Source: Hyphomicrobiales bacterium
Lineage (GTDB): Bacteria > Pseudomonadota > Alphaproteobacteria > Rhizobiales > Xanthobacteraceae
Assembly: GCA_003169835.1 (NCBI GenBank)
Contig: PNAI01000042.1
Coordinates: 50,761 to 114,760 of the forward strand
Direction of reading: 5' to 3'
Length of the DNA: 64,000 bases
The first letter of the stretch is position 1. Each line of letters starts with the position of its first letter. Both the position numbers and the translations under genes were made by a program. The notes under the pieces were generated by a model, which did not search any database, was not told the DNA's origin, and saw nothing but the letters and a program-made list of their open reading frames with translations. This document shows, piece after piece, positions 35,432-45,251 of the stretch.

Positions 35432-35833
35432 ATGTCCACCCAGCCAGCCACCCGCACTCCCGGCGCCAAGCGCGCTGGTCCCGGCGAGCACGTATTTGAT
35501 CTCGCCAAGGTCAACCACATCCTCGGCGGGCCGGATTATTCCACCGCCAACGGCGCCTGCGTCGAGGGCGATCGTATGATCGTTGGGCTGATGCGCATGC
35601 CGGCGGGAACCGGCGCGGAGGCTCATTCGCACCCAAACGAACAGTGGATCTATATTCTTGAAGGCACCTTCAAAGGCGAGGTTGGCGGCAAATCATTCGA
35701 GGCCAAAGCCGGTTCGGTGCTCTATATTCCATCCAACATGGTCCATTCCGGCAAGGCGACCAAAGACGGCGACGTGGTGTTCTTTACGGTCAAGGATGCG
35801 TCTTACGGACTGCAGGGCATCAAGGCGGCATAA
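35432..35833 (+). CDS. Small cupin-domain protein
   Basis: A 133-residue single cupin. Metal-binding candidates are His residues in EAHSHPNEQWIYILEG and in PSNMVHSG, with the usual G-D-V-like strand (AGSVLYIP). It may be a small dioxygenase or isomerase, or a sensor. It begins a plus-strand run with two Bug receptors and a hydrolase, and its stop lies 25 bases before the first receptor. Confidence 0.85.
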   Translation: MSTQPATRTPGAKRAGPGEHVFDLAKVNHILGGPDYSTANGACVEGDRMIVGLMRMPAGTGAEAHSHPNEQWIYILEGTFKGEVGGKSFEAKAGSVLYIPSNMVHSGKATKDGDVVFFTVKDASYGLQGIKAA

Positions 35834-35858
35834 CCACAGGGATCAGAGGGAGATTGTC

Positions 35859-36848
35859 ATGACGCGACTGACATTGGCGTTGCTATCGGTTCTCGGCCTG
35901 ATTGCCGGCCCGCTGACAGCTGGAGCACAGGACAAGTACCCGAGCAAACCGGTCAGGATCATCGTACCCTACGGACCAGGCGGCGCGACTGACATAACCT
36001 CGCGCATCTTCGGTGATCAGCTCAAGAACATTCTCGGTCAGGCGTTCGTGGTCGAGAGCAAGCCCGGTGCCTTCGGCATTATCGGCATCGAGGAAATGGC
36101 CCGCGCAAAGCCCGATGGCTATACGCTGTTCGTCGGCAACGTTTCGACCAACGCAATCACGCCGGTCATCTACGAGAAGAAATTTTCCATCAACTTCGAA
36201 AAGGAGGTGCTCTCCGTCTCTAGGCTTGCGATCTATCCGTCCTTCCTGATGGTGACGACCGCGAACTTTGACGTCAAATCGGTCAAGGAGCTGGTCGACC
36301 TTGCCAAAAAAGAACCCGGCAAGATTCGATACTCGAGTGCCGGTGTCGGCAGTTTTCCGCATTACGACATGGAAGTCTTCGCGCGCCGCGCTGGCGTGAC
36401 GATGAATCACATTCCGAACAAGGCCGGCGCTTCCGGTATGCTCAGCGATCTCGTCGTTGGTGACGCGCAAGTGGCAGTGATCAATTCGGCAACAACTGCC
36501 GCCATGATCAAGGCCGGCAAAATGCGTCCAATCGCCGTCATTGCCGAGAAACGGCTTACGGAATTCCCCGACGTGCCGACGCTCGCCGAAGCCGGTTTTC
36601 CCAATGTCGGCACGCTGCATTGGCAGAGCATGTTCGCGCCCGCTCAAACGCCGAAGGACGTTCTTGCGACGCTGTACAAAGGGCTGCAGGACGCTTCAAA
36701 AGTTCCCGCGCTGCAGGAAGCCTTCGCGAAGCAGCTCGTGAGTGTCAAGCTGAGCGACTCGCTCGACGAAGCTCAAACCTGGCTCAAGGGCGAGATCGCC
36801 AACTGGAAAAAAATCACCGCTGAGGTCAAGATTGATTTGAACGAGTAG
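35859..36848 (+). CDS. Bug-family substrate-binding protein (copy 1 of a tandem pair)
   Basis: A 329-residue exported receptor. ATG 35859 has GAGGGAG ten bases upstream and opens a signal peptide (ending AGAQ). Characteristic elements are KPVRIIVPYGPGGATDITSRI (ligand loop), GAFGIIGIEEMARAKPDGYTL, and the segment around FPDVPTLAEAGFPNVG. It binds a carboxylate for the TctAB permease encoded downstream. It is closely related to the next gene over its whole length, which points to a tandem duplication with divergent specificity. Confidence 0.92.
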   Translation: MTRLTLALLSVLGLIAGPLTAGAQDKYPSKPVRIIVPYGPGGATDITSRIFGDQLKNILGQAFVVESKPGAFGIIGIEEMARAKPDGYTLFVGNVSTNAITPVIYEKKFSINFEKEVLSVSRLAIYPSFLMVTTANFDVKSVKELVDLAKKEPGKIRYSSAGVGSFPHYDMEVFARRAGVTMNHIPNKAGASGMLSDLVVGDAQVAVINSATTAAMIKAGKMRPIAVIAEKRLTEFPDVPTLAEAGFPNVGTLHWQSMFAPAQTPKDVLATLYKGLQDASKVPALQEAFAKQLVSVKLSDSLDEAQTWLKGEIANWKKITAEVKIDLNE

Positions 36849-36918
36849 GATTGCTCGCAAGGTCGAACGTTGCGAGGCCCGGAAGCATGAAGCTTCCGGT
36901 CGGGCAAAGGGGAACATC

Positions 36919-37908
36919 ATGAGGCGATTGGCGTTGGTATTGGCGGCGATGCTCGGCATCGCGAGCAGCGTCGTTACGGCCCAGGCGCAAGACAAGTTTC
37001 CCACAAAGCCCATCAAGATCGTGCTCGCCTATGGTCCGGGCAGCGCCACCGACATCATCACGCGCATCATGTGCGAGCAGTTGCGCCAGATTCTTGGCCA
37101 GTCTTGTGTGGTCGACAACAAACCCGGCGCCTTTGGCATCCTGGCGATCGAGGACATGGCGCGCGCGCGTCCCGACGGCTACACGCTGCAAGTCGGTAAC
37201 GTATCCACCAACGCGATCACGCCGGTATTGTTCAAGGACAAATTCTCGATCAACTATGAGAAGGATGTCGTGCCCATCGCACGGCTTGCCGAACTGCCGA
37301 CCTTCCTGATGGTGACCACGAAGGACTTCGCACCGAAGACGCTTGCTGAATTTGTTGCCTACGCTAAGCAGCATCCCGGCAAGCTCAAATACGCCAGCCC
37401 CGGTGCTGGAAGCTTCCCGCACTACGACACGGAAATCCTTTCGCGCCGCGCCGGCATCGAAATGGTGGCCATTCACATCAAGGCCGGACCACCCGGCTAC
37501 ATCAACGATATGGTCAAAGGCGATATTCAATTTGCGTTTATGAACGTCGCCACCTCGGCGCCGCAGATCAAGGCCGGAACATTGCGGCCTCTGGCGGTGA
37601 TCACCGACAAGCGCTTGTCCGATTACCCGGACGTGCCGACCATGGCGGAAGTTGGCTTCCCCGGCGTCGGCACCACGCTCTGGGCCGGATTGTTTGCGCC
37701 CGCCGGTACGCCGCCCGAGGTGCAGCAGACATTACAGAAGGCGGTCGTACAAACTTTGAATACGCCGCAGGTTCTCGATGCCTTCACCAAGCAGAACATC
37801 CAAAGCCGCCCGAACGCTTCGCTTGCGGAGGCCAAGACTTGGCTCGCGGGCGAAATCGCGAATTGGCAGAAGATCTCCAAGGAAGTGAAGATCGATCTGA
37901 CCGACTAA
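36919..37908 (+). CDS. Bug-family substrate-binding protein (copy 2 of a tandem pair)
   Basis: A 329-residue receptor of exactly the same length as its upstream neighbour. It shares the sequence around GNVSTNAITPV, the segment GSFPHYD, and the same C-terminal pattern ending KIDLTD. The signal peptide ends VTAQAQ. The ligand loop reads VLAYGPGSATDIITRI, differing from copy 1 in a few positions. It is 70 bases behind copy 1 and 43 bases ahead of the hydrolase gene, so all are probably cotranscribed. Confidence 0.92.
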   Translation: MRRLALVLAAMLGIASSVVTAQAQDKFPTKPIKIVLAYGPGSATDIITRIMCEQLRQILGQSCVVDNKPGAFGILAIEDMARARPDGYTLQVGNVSTNAITPVLFKDKFSINYEKDVVPIARLAELPTFLMVTTKDFAPKTLAEFVAYAKQHPGKLKYASPGAGSFPHYDTEILSRRAGIEMVAIHIKAGPPGYINDMVKGDIQFAFMNVATSAPQIKAGTLRPLAVITDKRLSDYPDVPTMAEVGFPGVGTTLWAGLFAPAGTPPEVQQTLQKAVVQTLNTPQVLDAFTKQNIQSRPNASLAEAKTWLAGEIANWQKISKEVKIDLTD

Positions 37909-37951
37909 GCTGCGTTAGCGCGGCTCGCGCCCGGTGCAATAGAGTTCCATC

Positions 37952-39634
37952 ATGAACGTTGAAATGAAGCCCGCCGCGCGTGCCTACGCGCTCTTGATTG
38001 AAAAGGACGTCGATGTCTCCATGCGCGATGGCGCGCGGCTTAAGGCCGACGTCTTTCGCCCGGACGATGATGGAAAATTTCCCGCCATCCTCAATCTCGG
38101 GCCCTATCAAAAGGACAAGCTCTGGGTTCCGCCCCCGACGCTCGAGGAGAAGCCCAATCCTTATATGAATTGGGAAACCGTCAACCCGGAATGGTGGGTG
38201 CCCAAGGGTTACGCCGCCGTGCGCGTTGACGGGCGCGGCAGCGGAAAATCGCCCGGTCAGTGCGAACCGTGGTCGCTGCAGGAGGCGATCGATTTCTACG
38301 ACGCCATCGAGTGGGCGGCAAAGCAGCCCTGGTGCAACGGCAAGGTCGGGCTCTCCGGCATTTCGTATTTCGCCATCAATCAGTGGTTCGTCGCAAATTT
38401 GCAGCCGCCGTCATTGAAGGCGATCATTCCCTGGGAGGGGTTCGCCGATCTCTACCGCGAGGCGCTGTTTCATGGCGGCTTGCTCAGCCTGTTCATGCCG
38501 AACTGGTTTACCGCGCATCTGATGCACCACACCGTCGGCCGTGCCTCGCAGAATCTTCCTGACGCCTGGCAGACCAACACGCTGTATTTCTGGCTGCACA
38601 ACAATCTCGACAGCGGCGCATTCCGCGGTGCGCAGGCGCAGTGGGACAAAATTACCGTGCCGATGTTCACCGTCGGCAATTGGTCCGGCATGGCGCTACA
38701 TCTGCGCGGCAACACCGAAGCGTTCATGCGCGCCGCCTCGAAGCACAAAAAACTTCGCATCCACGCCGGTACGCACGTGCATCCGTTCTACACCGAGGAA
38801 GGCCGCCGCGATCAACTCCGCTTCCTCGATTATTGGCTCAAGGGCATCGACAACGGAATCATGAGCGAGCCGCCGGTCAAGCTCGCCATCCGCAAAGGCC
38901 ACGACGTGGTCGAATGGCGCGATGAACACGAGTGGCCGCTCAAGCGCACGAAATGGACCAAGCTCTACTTCGATGTGTCGAAATCGGCGCCCGGCATGGC
39001 CGAAAACGCCGCAGGTCTTGTCTCGACAAATCCGGATAAGAGCACTGCACGCACCTATCCTGCGTCCAGCCTCGGTTCCATGGGCTCGACTTCGGCCGCC
39101 TCGTCGCAGGTCATGGGCGGCGGGATCAAGCCCGGCATGGGTATTTCGTTCGAGACACCGCCGCTGCCGCAAGACCTCGAAGTCACCGGTCCGCTCGCAG
39201 CGGCGTTCTGGGTTTCGAGTTCCACCGAGGACATGGATTTATTTCTCACGCTGCGCAATATCGACGCCGATGGCAACGAAATCTTGGAAACCGGCCAGCA
39301 GGGCGCCCCGGTGCCGGTCGCCAAAGGCTGGCTGCGTGTGTCGCATCGCGAGCTCGATCCGCAACTGACGCTGCCGTATCGGCCCTATCATAAGCACAGG
39401 CGGCGGCTTTATCTGACACTCGGCGAGATCGTCAAAGTCGACGTCGAAATCTGGCCGACCTCGATGGTGTTCAAGCGCGGCCACCGCATTCGTCTCGACG
39501 TGCAGCCGCGCGACGGCGTCGGCAGCGCCTCCTACCTGCACTATCACGCTGACTATAATACGGGCACGAATACGATTTATGCCGGCGGCGAACATGAGTC
39601 CTTTCTGCTGTTGCCGGTGATCCCGGCGCGCTAA
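37952..39634 (+). CDS. CocE/NonD-family hydrolase (X-Pro dipeptidyl-peptidase-like)
   Basis: A 560-residue cytoplasmic serine hydrolase. The nucleophile is Ser138 in GISYF after an alpha/beta-hydrolase core (AVRVDGRGSGKSPG). The acid and His are in the later core (HAGTHVHPFYTEEG is a plausible His region near 270). The C-terminal jelly-roll domain from about 340 is typical of the family. Such enzymes cleave esters, amides or Pro-peptides. In this operon, between carboxylate receptors and their permease, it may release the carried acid from a conjugate. There is no signal peptide. Confidence 0.87.
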   Translation: MNVEMKPAARAYALLIEKDVDVSMRDGARLKADVFRPDDDGKFPAILNLGPYQKDKLWVPPPTLEEKPNPYMNWETVNPEWWVPKGYAAVRVDGRGSGKSPGQCEPWSLQEAIDFYDAIEWAAKQPWCNGKVGLSGISYFAINQWFVANLQPPSLKAIIPWEGFADLYREALFHGGLLSLFMPNWFTAHLMHHTVGRASQNLPDAWQTNTLYFWLHNNLDSGAFRGAQAQWDKITVPMFTVGNWSGMALHLRGNTEAFMRAASKHKKLRIHAGTHVHPFYTEEGRRDQLRFLDYWLKGIDNGIMSEPPVKLAIRKGHDVVEWRDEHEWPLKRTKWTKLYFDVSKSAPGMAENAAGLVSTNPDKSTARTYPASSLGSMGSTSAASSQVMGGGIKPGMGISFETPPLPQDLEVTGPLAAAFWVSSSTEDMDLFLTLRNIDADGNEILETGQQGAPVPVAKGWLRVSHRELDPQLTLPYRPYHKHRRRLYLTLGEIVKVDVEIWPTSMVFKRGHRIRLDVQPRDGVGSASYLHYHADYNTGTNTIYAGGEHESFLLLPVIPAR

Positions 39635-39676
39635 TACATATCCATCGGCGCGGTGGGCGACGGTCGAGGGGGAACG

Positions 39677-40147
39677 GTGCAGCCATTCACGTTGCGAGTT
39701 CTGGCACGCAAAGATGTGCTGGCAGGCCTCATATTCATCGCCGTCGCGGTGTTCGGACTGTGGGCGTCGCGCAATTATCCCATCGGCACCGCGCTGCGCA
39801 TGAGCACCGGTTATGTGCCGCGCCTTCTTTGCTGGATTTTGCTCGGCCTCGGCGTCGTCATCATGGCGAATGGATTACGCGCAACCGGCGAGCGCGCGGC
39901 ATTCGCCGGCGCGCAGCATTGGCGCGCGCTGATATTCGTTCCGGGATCGCTGCTGGTATTCGCTTTTGCCATGGATCGCCTGGGCGTCGTGATTGCAACT
40001 GTCTTGCTGGTCATTGTCGGCAGCATCGCGGGCCGTGAATTGCGCCTGCTCGAGGTCGTTGGCGCCGCCGTTGTGCTCGTCGTCCTCACGCTTGTGATCT
40101 TCATCTGGGGTTTGGAACTGCCGATCCCCGTATGGCCAGAGCGATAG
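39677..40147 (+). CDS. tctB: TctB-family small permease subunit (TTT)
   Basis: A 156-residue inner-membrane protein with four hydrophobic helices, the usual build of TctB. GTG 39677 has GAGGGGG at the right distance; the earlier GTG at 39653 is also in frame. It pairs with TctA, whose GTG start lies 13 bases after this stop. Together with the Bug receptors it makes a tripartite carboxylate importer. Confidence 0.85.
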   Translation: MQPFTLRVLARKDVLAGLIFIAVAVFGLWASRNYPIGTALRMSTGYVPRLLCWILLGLGVVIMANGLRATGERAAFAGAQHWRALIFVPGSLLVFAFAMDRLGVVIATVLLVIVGSIAGRELRLLEVVGAAVVLVVLTLVIFIWGLELPIPVWPER

Positions 40148-40159
40148 GGGAGCGATCGG

Positions 40160-41668
40160 GTGGGGGACTTCTTCTCCAATCTTGCGCTCGGTTTTGGGAT
40201 CGCGCTCACTCCGATGAACCTCGGCTATGCCCTGGTCGGGTGTCTGGTCGGCACCCTGATCGGCGTGCTTCCCGGCATCGGCCCGATCGCAACCGTCGCG
40301 ATGCTTCTGCCGATCACTTTTCATCTTGAGCCGGTGTCCGGCCTCATCATGCTCGCCGGAATTTTCTACGGCGCGCAATACGGCGGCTCCACCACGGCGA
40401 TCCTGGTCAATCTGCCGGGTGAGACGTCTTCCGTGGTGACCTGCATTGACGGCCACCAGATGGCGCGGCAGGGGCGGGCAGGAGCTGCGCTTGCGATCGC
40501 GGCACTCGGATCGTTTTTTGCCGGCTGCTTTTCGACCGCATTGATCGCAATGTTCTCGCCGCCGCTCGCGATCGTCGGTCAATCATTCGGCGCGCCGGAA
40601 TATTTCTCGCTCCTGGTGCTTGGTCTCGTCGCCGCGGTGGTGCTGGCGCATGGCTCCGTCATCAAGGCGATCGCCATGGTCGTGCTCGGATTGCTGCTCG
40701 GTCTCGTCGGCACCGACGGCAACACCGGTGCCCAGCGCTTTTCTTTCGATATCATAATTCTTTCCGACGGCATCGGGTTTGTGCCGCTCGCCGTCGGAGT
40801 TTTTGGATTGGGCGAGATCATTGCAAACCTGATGGCGCCCGAGCAGCAGCGCACCATTGTCCAGGAAAAGATCTCGCGGCTGTGGCCGACGATGCAGGAT
40901 TTTCGCCAGGCCTGGCCCGCCGTGCTGCGCGGCACGGCGCTTGGTTCCATTCTCGGCGTGCTGCCCGGCGGTGGCGCGACGTTGAGTTCGTTCGCTTCCT
41001 ATGTGCTGGAGAAGAAAGTCGCACGCGACCCCTCGCGTTTCGGCAAGGGCGCCATCGAAGGCGTCGCCGGCCCGGAATCCGCCAACAACGCCGGCGCTCA
41101 GACGTCGTTTATCCCGATGCTCACGCTCGGCATTCCCGGCAATGCCGTGATGGCGCTGATGATCGGCGCGCTCACAATCCACGGTATCCAGCCCGGCCCA
41201 CAGGTCATGACCGAACGCCCCGATTTGTTTTGGGGCATGGTCGCCAGCATGTGGATCGGCAATCTCATGCTTGTCATCATCAACCTGCCGCTGATCGGCA
41301 TCTGGGTGCAGCTTCTCAAAGTCCCATACCGCCTGCTGAACCTTGCCATTCTTCTATTCTGCGCCATCGGCGTTTACACGGTGAACAACAGTGCCTTCGA
41401 AATCATGCTCACCGCTCTCTTTGGGGTGCTCGGCTACGTTTTCATGAAGCTCGAATGCGAGCCGGCACCTATGCTGCTCGGCTTTATTCTCGGGCCGCTC
41501 ATGGAGGAGAACCTGCGCCGCGCTATGCGCATCGCCAGCGGCGATCCAATGATCTTCATCCAGCGGCCGATCAGTCTGGGCCTTCTCATTGCGACGGTTT
41601 TATTGCTGCTGATCGTTGCCTTGCCCGCGATCCGCAGCAAACGCGAAGAGGCCTTCCAGGAAAACTAG
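40160..41668 (+). CDS. tctA: TctA-family large permease subunit (TTT)
   Basis: A 502-residue, roughly 12-helix membrane protein. TctA signatures include GTLIGVLPGIGPIATVAMLLP (two conserved Gly-Pro motifs) near residue 29 and FYGAQYGGSTTAILVNLPGE near 68. A repeat of the motif occurs near residue 265 (SILGVLPGGGATLSSFASY). It transports the Bug-bound carboxylate with a cation gradient. The start is GTG with AGGGGAG upstream. Confidence 0.94.
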   Translation: MGDFFSNLALGFGIALTPMNLGYALVGCLVGTLIGVLPGIGPIATVAMLLPITFHLEPVSGLIMLAGIFYGAQYGGSTTAILVNLPGETSSVVTCIDGHQMARQGRAGAALAIAALGSFFAGCFSTALIAMFSPPLAIVGQSFGAPEYFSLLVLGLVAAVVLAHGSVIKAIAMVVLGLLLGLVGTDGNTGAQRFSFDIIILSDGIGFVPLAVGVFGLGEIIANLMAPEQQRTIVQEKISRLWPTMQDFRQAWPAVLRGTALGSILGVLPGGGATLSSFASYVLEKKVARDPSRFGKGAIEGVAGPESANNAGAQTSFIPMLTLGIPGNAVMALMIGALTIHGIQPGPQVMTERPDLFWGMVASMWIGNLMLVIINLPLIGIWVQLLKVPYRLLNLAILLFCAIGVYTVNNSAFEIMLTALFGVLGYVFMKLECEPAPMLLGFILGPLMEENLRRAMRIASGDPMIFIQRPISLGLLIATVLLLLIVALPAIRSKREEAFQEN

Positions 41669-41775
41669 CCCTAATTGTGATATAAAGTGCGGCCTTATGC
41701 ACGCTCTCCCAAAGGCTTGTGACCACGGCAGCTGGCATCCACATTCAACCTTAAGTGCGGACCAAACCTAGGCCA

Positions 41776-44700
41776 ATGGATAAACCGAAGCCACTTCTCT
41801 TGTCCCGCCGTTTCGCACCATTGTTCTGGTGCCAGTTTTTTTCGGCATTCAGCGACAATTTTCTCAAGAACGCGCTGGTATTCCTGATCCTGTTTCACAT
41901 CGGCGGCAGCAAGGGCGATTCCCTCATCACGTTTGCAGCGGCGATTTTCATTGCGCCGTATTTTGTTTTATCCGCGCTCGGCGGCGAAATCGCCGACCGC
42001 TACGACAAGGCGCTTGTCGCACAGCGCTTAAAGTTTGCGGAACTCGGTGTGGCGATGATCGCGGTCGCGGGCTTCACGTATCATTTGATCCCCGTTCTGT
42101 TTGTGGCGCTGTTTTTATTCGGCGTCATTGGCTCGCTGTTCGGTCCGATCAAATACGGTATTTTGCCCGATCACCTCGCGCGCTCGGAGCTGCCGGCAGG
42201 CAACGCTCTGGTCGAGGGCGCGACATTCATGGCAATCTTGCTCGGCACCATCGTCGGCGGGATCGCGGCCAGAAGCGGCGGCGACCCAGCTTCCTTCGCC
42301 GGCTTGATGATGGTGTTCGCGATTGCTTGCTGGACCGCGAGCCTGTTCATTCCGCGCACCGGGGAAGCCGCGCCAGAGCTCGCCATCTCGCGCAATATTT
42401 TTGCCTCCACATACGGGCTCCTCAAACATCTACACACCGACAAGAAGCTGTGGTGGGGCGCGCTTGTCACCAGCTGGTTCTGGCTCATCGGCGCGGTGGT
42501 GCTGTCGCTGCTTCCGCCGCTGGTCAAAACCGGATTGGGAGGCACCGAGGAGGTTGTGACCGTCTTTCTTGCGATCTTCTCGATAGCGGTGGCGATCGGA
42601 TCGGGACTTGCGGCTTGGCTTGCGAGCGGGCGAATTGTGATCTTGCCGACGCTCATTGGCGCTGTGCTGCTCGGCGTGTTCGCGCTTGATCTCGGCTGGG
42701 CGACCTACGGCGTGCCACGGGCCATAGCGCCAGCGGGTGTCAGCGAGGTCTTTTCTTCGGTTCTCGGCTATCGCGTCATGATCGGCCTTGCCGGTCTCGC
42801 CATCGCCGGCGGCCTCTACATCGTGCCGGTATTCGCCGCCGTGCAATCCTGGGCCGGTGCCGATCGCCGTGCGCGCGTGATCGCCGCGGTCAACGTGCTC
42901 AACGCCGCGTGCATGGTCGCCGGCACGCTCCTCGTCGCTGCGCTTCAGTCTTATGGCGTCAGCACGCCCGTGCTGTTCGTCGGCATGGGCATTGCAACGC
43001 TCATAATTGCCGTCGCCATCGGCCGTACTATGCCGGCGCGCGCCTTCGGCGATTTTCTTTCCATCGTGTTCCGCGCCTTCTATCGAGTCGAAATCGTCGG
43101 CGCCGAGAACCTGCAAAAAGCTGGCAGCAATCCGATCATCGCGCTCAACCACGTGAGCTTTCTCGATGCGCCGCTGGCGCTCTCGCTGCTCGGTCGCGAC
43201 CCGGTCTTCGCCATCGACGCCGGCATCGCCAAGCGCTGGTGGGTGCGGCCGTTCCTGGGGCTGACCCGCGCCATGCCGCTCGATCCGACCACGCCGATGG
43301 CGACGCGCACGCTCATCAATGCGGTGAAAGGCGGCGAGCCGCTAATCATCTTTCCGGAAGGGCGCATCACCGTCACCGGCAGTCTGATGAAGGTCTACGA
43401 CGGCGCAGGCCTCATCGCCGACAAGTCGAACGCATTCGTGGTGCCGGTGCGCATCGAGGGTCTCGAGATGACTCCGTTCAGCCGCCTCTCGCCCGGGCAG
43501 GTGAGGCGGCGCTGGTTTCCCAAGGTCACGGTGACGGTGCTTGATCCGGTCAAGCTCGCCATAGATCCTGGGTTGCGCGGCAAGCATCGGCGGCAGGCAG
43601 CGGGCGCGGCGCTCTACGAAATCATGTCAAACCTCGTCTTTCGCACCACCTCGACCGATCGGACCGTGGTCGAGGCGCTGATCGAAGCGGCTGACATTCA
43701 CGGCATTGGCCGCATTGCGGTGGAAGATCCGGTGACCGGCGCACTCAGCTATCGCAAGCTGCTGATGGGCGCCGCGATCCTCGGCCGCAAACTCATGGCA
43801 TATGCGGACGAGAGCAAGCCGATCGGTGTGATGCTGCCCAATACCAATGGCGCTGCAGTCACGTTGATTGCTTTGATGTCGGCCGGACGCGTGCCGGCTA
43901 TGATCAACTTCAGCGCGGGCGAATCCAGCATCCTCGCCGCCTGCAAGGCCGCACAGCTCGAAACCATCATCACCGCGCGCGGTTTCGTAGAACGCGGCCG
44001 CCTCGATGGGCTGGTCGCAGCGCTCGCCCGAGAAGTCAAAATCGTCTACCTCGAAGACATCCGCGAGACCGTAACGCTGCGTGACAAGCTGCAAGGATAC
44101 TTTCAGGCGAAAAAACCGCTGGTGAAGCGCCATGCCGACGACTGGGCGGCGATCCTGTTCACGTCCGGCTCGGAGGGCGTGCCCAAAGGCGTGGTGCTCT
44201 CTCACCGCAATATGCTGGCCAATGCCGCCCAGGCCGCGGCCCGCATCGACTTCGGCCGCCAGGATAAAGTGTTCAATGTGCTGCCGGTGTTTCACTCGTT
44301 CGGCTTGACGGTAGGCCTCATCCTGCCGCTCGTCTCCGGCGTTCGCATCTATCTCTATCCCTCGCCATTGCACTATCGAACGGTGCCTGAACTCATCTAC
44401 GGCGTGAACGCGACGATCTTGTTCGGCACCGACACATTTCTCAGCGGCTACGCGCGTGCCGCACACGCCTATGACTTCCGCTCGCTGCGTTACATCCTCG
44501 CCGGTGCCGAGCCGGTGAAGGAATCCACGCGCCGCACTTACATGGAAAAATTCGGCTTGCGCATTCTCGAAGGCTACGGCGTCACCGAGACCGCACCGGC
44601 GCTCGCGCTCAACACGCCGATGTTCAACAAATTCGGCACGGTCGGGCGCATATTGCCCGGCATGGAAATACGGCTTGAGCCGGTTCCAGGTGTCGAGGAC

Positions 44701-45189
44701 GGCGGCCGGCTGTTCGTGAAGGGGCCGAACGTAATGCTCGGATATCTGCGCGTCGAAAATCCCGGCGTGCTCGATCCGCCTACCGACGGCTGGCACGACA
44801 CCGGCGACATTGTGAGCATCGACAAGCAGGGCTTCGTCACCATCAAGGGCCGCGCCAAACGCTTTGCCAAGATCGGCGGCGAGATGATCTCGCTTGCAGC
44901 GGTGGAAGCGCTCGCAGCGGAACTGTGGCCCGACGTGCCCACAGCGGTCGCCGCAGCACCTGATCCGCGCAAGGGCGAGCGGCTCGTCCTGGTGACTCAG
45001 CAGCCCAACGCCACCCGCCCTGAATTCCAGGCCTATGCCAAGGCGCACGGCGCTTCCGATCTGATGATTCCGTCGGAAATCATGATCGTGTCGAAGCTTC
45101 CGTTGCTCGGCTCCGGCAAGGTGGACCAACTCGGCGTCACCAAACTCGTGCGCGAGCGCGTGGCGGAAAAACCGTTCGCGGCTGAGTAG
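41776..45189 (+). CDS. Aas-type fusion: MFS domain, phospholipid acyltransferase (PlsC) and acyl-CoA/ACP ligase
   Basis: A 1,137-residue membrane enzyme in three parts. Residues about 1-420 are a 12-helix MFS domain, probably a lysophospholipid flippase (LplT-like). Residues about 440-630 are an acyltransferase with NHVSFLDA (His-x4-Asp near 459) and FPEGRITVTG. Residues about 650-1,130 are an AMP-forming ligase with FTSGSEGVPKGVVLSHRN near 796, GYGVTETAPA and GWHDTGD. This set reacylates lysophospholipids with free fatty acids. I chose ATG 41776; a GTG at 41755 is in frame. It is not obviously linked to the catabolic genes. Confidence 0.9.
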   Translation: MDKPKPLLLSRRFAPLFWCQFFSAFSDNFLKNALVFLILFHIGGSKGDSLITFAAAIFIAPYFVLSALGGEIADRYDKALVAQRLKFAELGVAMIAVAGFTYHLIPVLFVALFLFGVIGSLFGPIKYGILPDHLARSELPAGNALVEGATFMAILLGTIVGGIAARSGGDPASFAGLMMVFAIACWTASLFIPRTGEAAPELAISRNIFASTYGLLKHLHTDKKLWWGALVTSWFWLIGAVVLSLLPPLVKTGLGGTEEVVTVFLAIFSIAVAIGSGLAAWLASGRIVILPTLIGAVLLGVFALDLGWATYGVPRAIAPAGVSEVFSSVLGYRVMIGLAGLAIAGGLYIVPVFAAVQSWAGADRRARVIAAVNVLNAACMVAGTLLVAALQSYGVSTPVLFVGMGIATLIIAVAIGRTMPARAFGDFLSIVFRAFYRVEIVGAENLQKAGSNPIIALNHVSFLDAPLALSLLGRDPVFAIDAGIAKRWWVRPFLGLTRAMPLDPTTPMATRTLINAVKGGEPLIIFPEGRITVTGSLMKVYDGAGLIADKSNAFVVPVRIEGLEMTPFSRLSPGQVRRRWFPKVTVTVLDPVKLAIDPGLRGKHRRQAAGAALYEIMSNLVFRTTSTDRTVVEALIEAADIHGIGRIAVEDPVTGALSYRKLLMGAAILGRKLMAYADESKPIGVMLPNTNGAAVTLIALMSAGRVPAMINFSAGESSILAACKAAQLETIITARGFVERGRLDGLVAALAREVKIVYLEDIRETVTLRDKLQGYFQAKKPLVKRHADDWAAILFTSGSEGVPKGVVLSHRNMLANAAQAAARIDFGRQDKVFNVLPVFHSFGLTVGLILPLVSGVRIYLYPSPLHYRTVPELIYGVNATILFGTDTFLSGYARAAHAYDFRSLRYILAGAEPVKESTRRTYMEKFGLRILEGYGVTETAPALALNTPMFNKFGTVGRILPGMEIRLEPVPGVEDGGRLFVKGPNVMLGYLRVENPGVLDPPTDGWHDTGDIVSIDKQGFVTIKGRAKRFAKIGGEMISLAAVEALAAELWPDVPTAVAAAPDPRKGERLVLVTQQPNATRPEFQAYAKAHGASDLMIPSEIMIVSKLPLLGSGKVDQLGVTKLVRERVAEKPFAAE

Positions 45190-45251
45190 CAAGTTGATCG
45201 GGCATTTGGCGGTTGCTACCGTCTCTCGAAATTATCTCGGGAGACCAAAAT

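Noticed and set aside
35658..35858. Upstream extension of the first Bug reading frame into the cupin gene
   Set aside because: Overlaps the cupin frame; ATG 35859 has a good ribosome site and begins the signal peptide.
43627..45192. 521-codon minus-strand frame opposite the Aas-type gene
   Set aside because: The plus-strand ligase domain is unmistakable; the antisense product has no domain.
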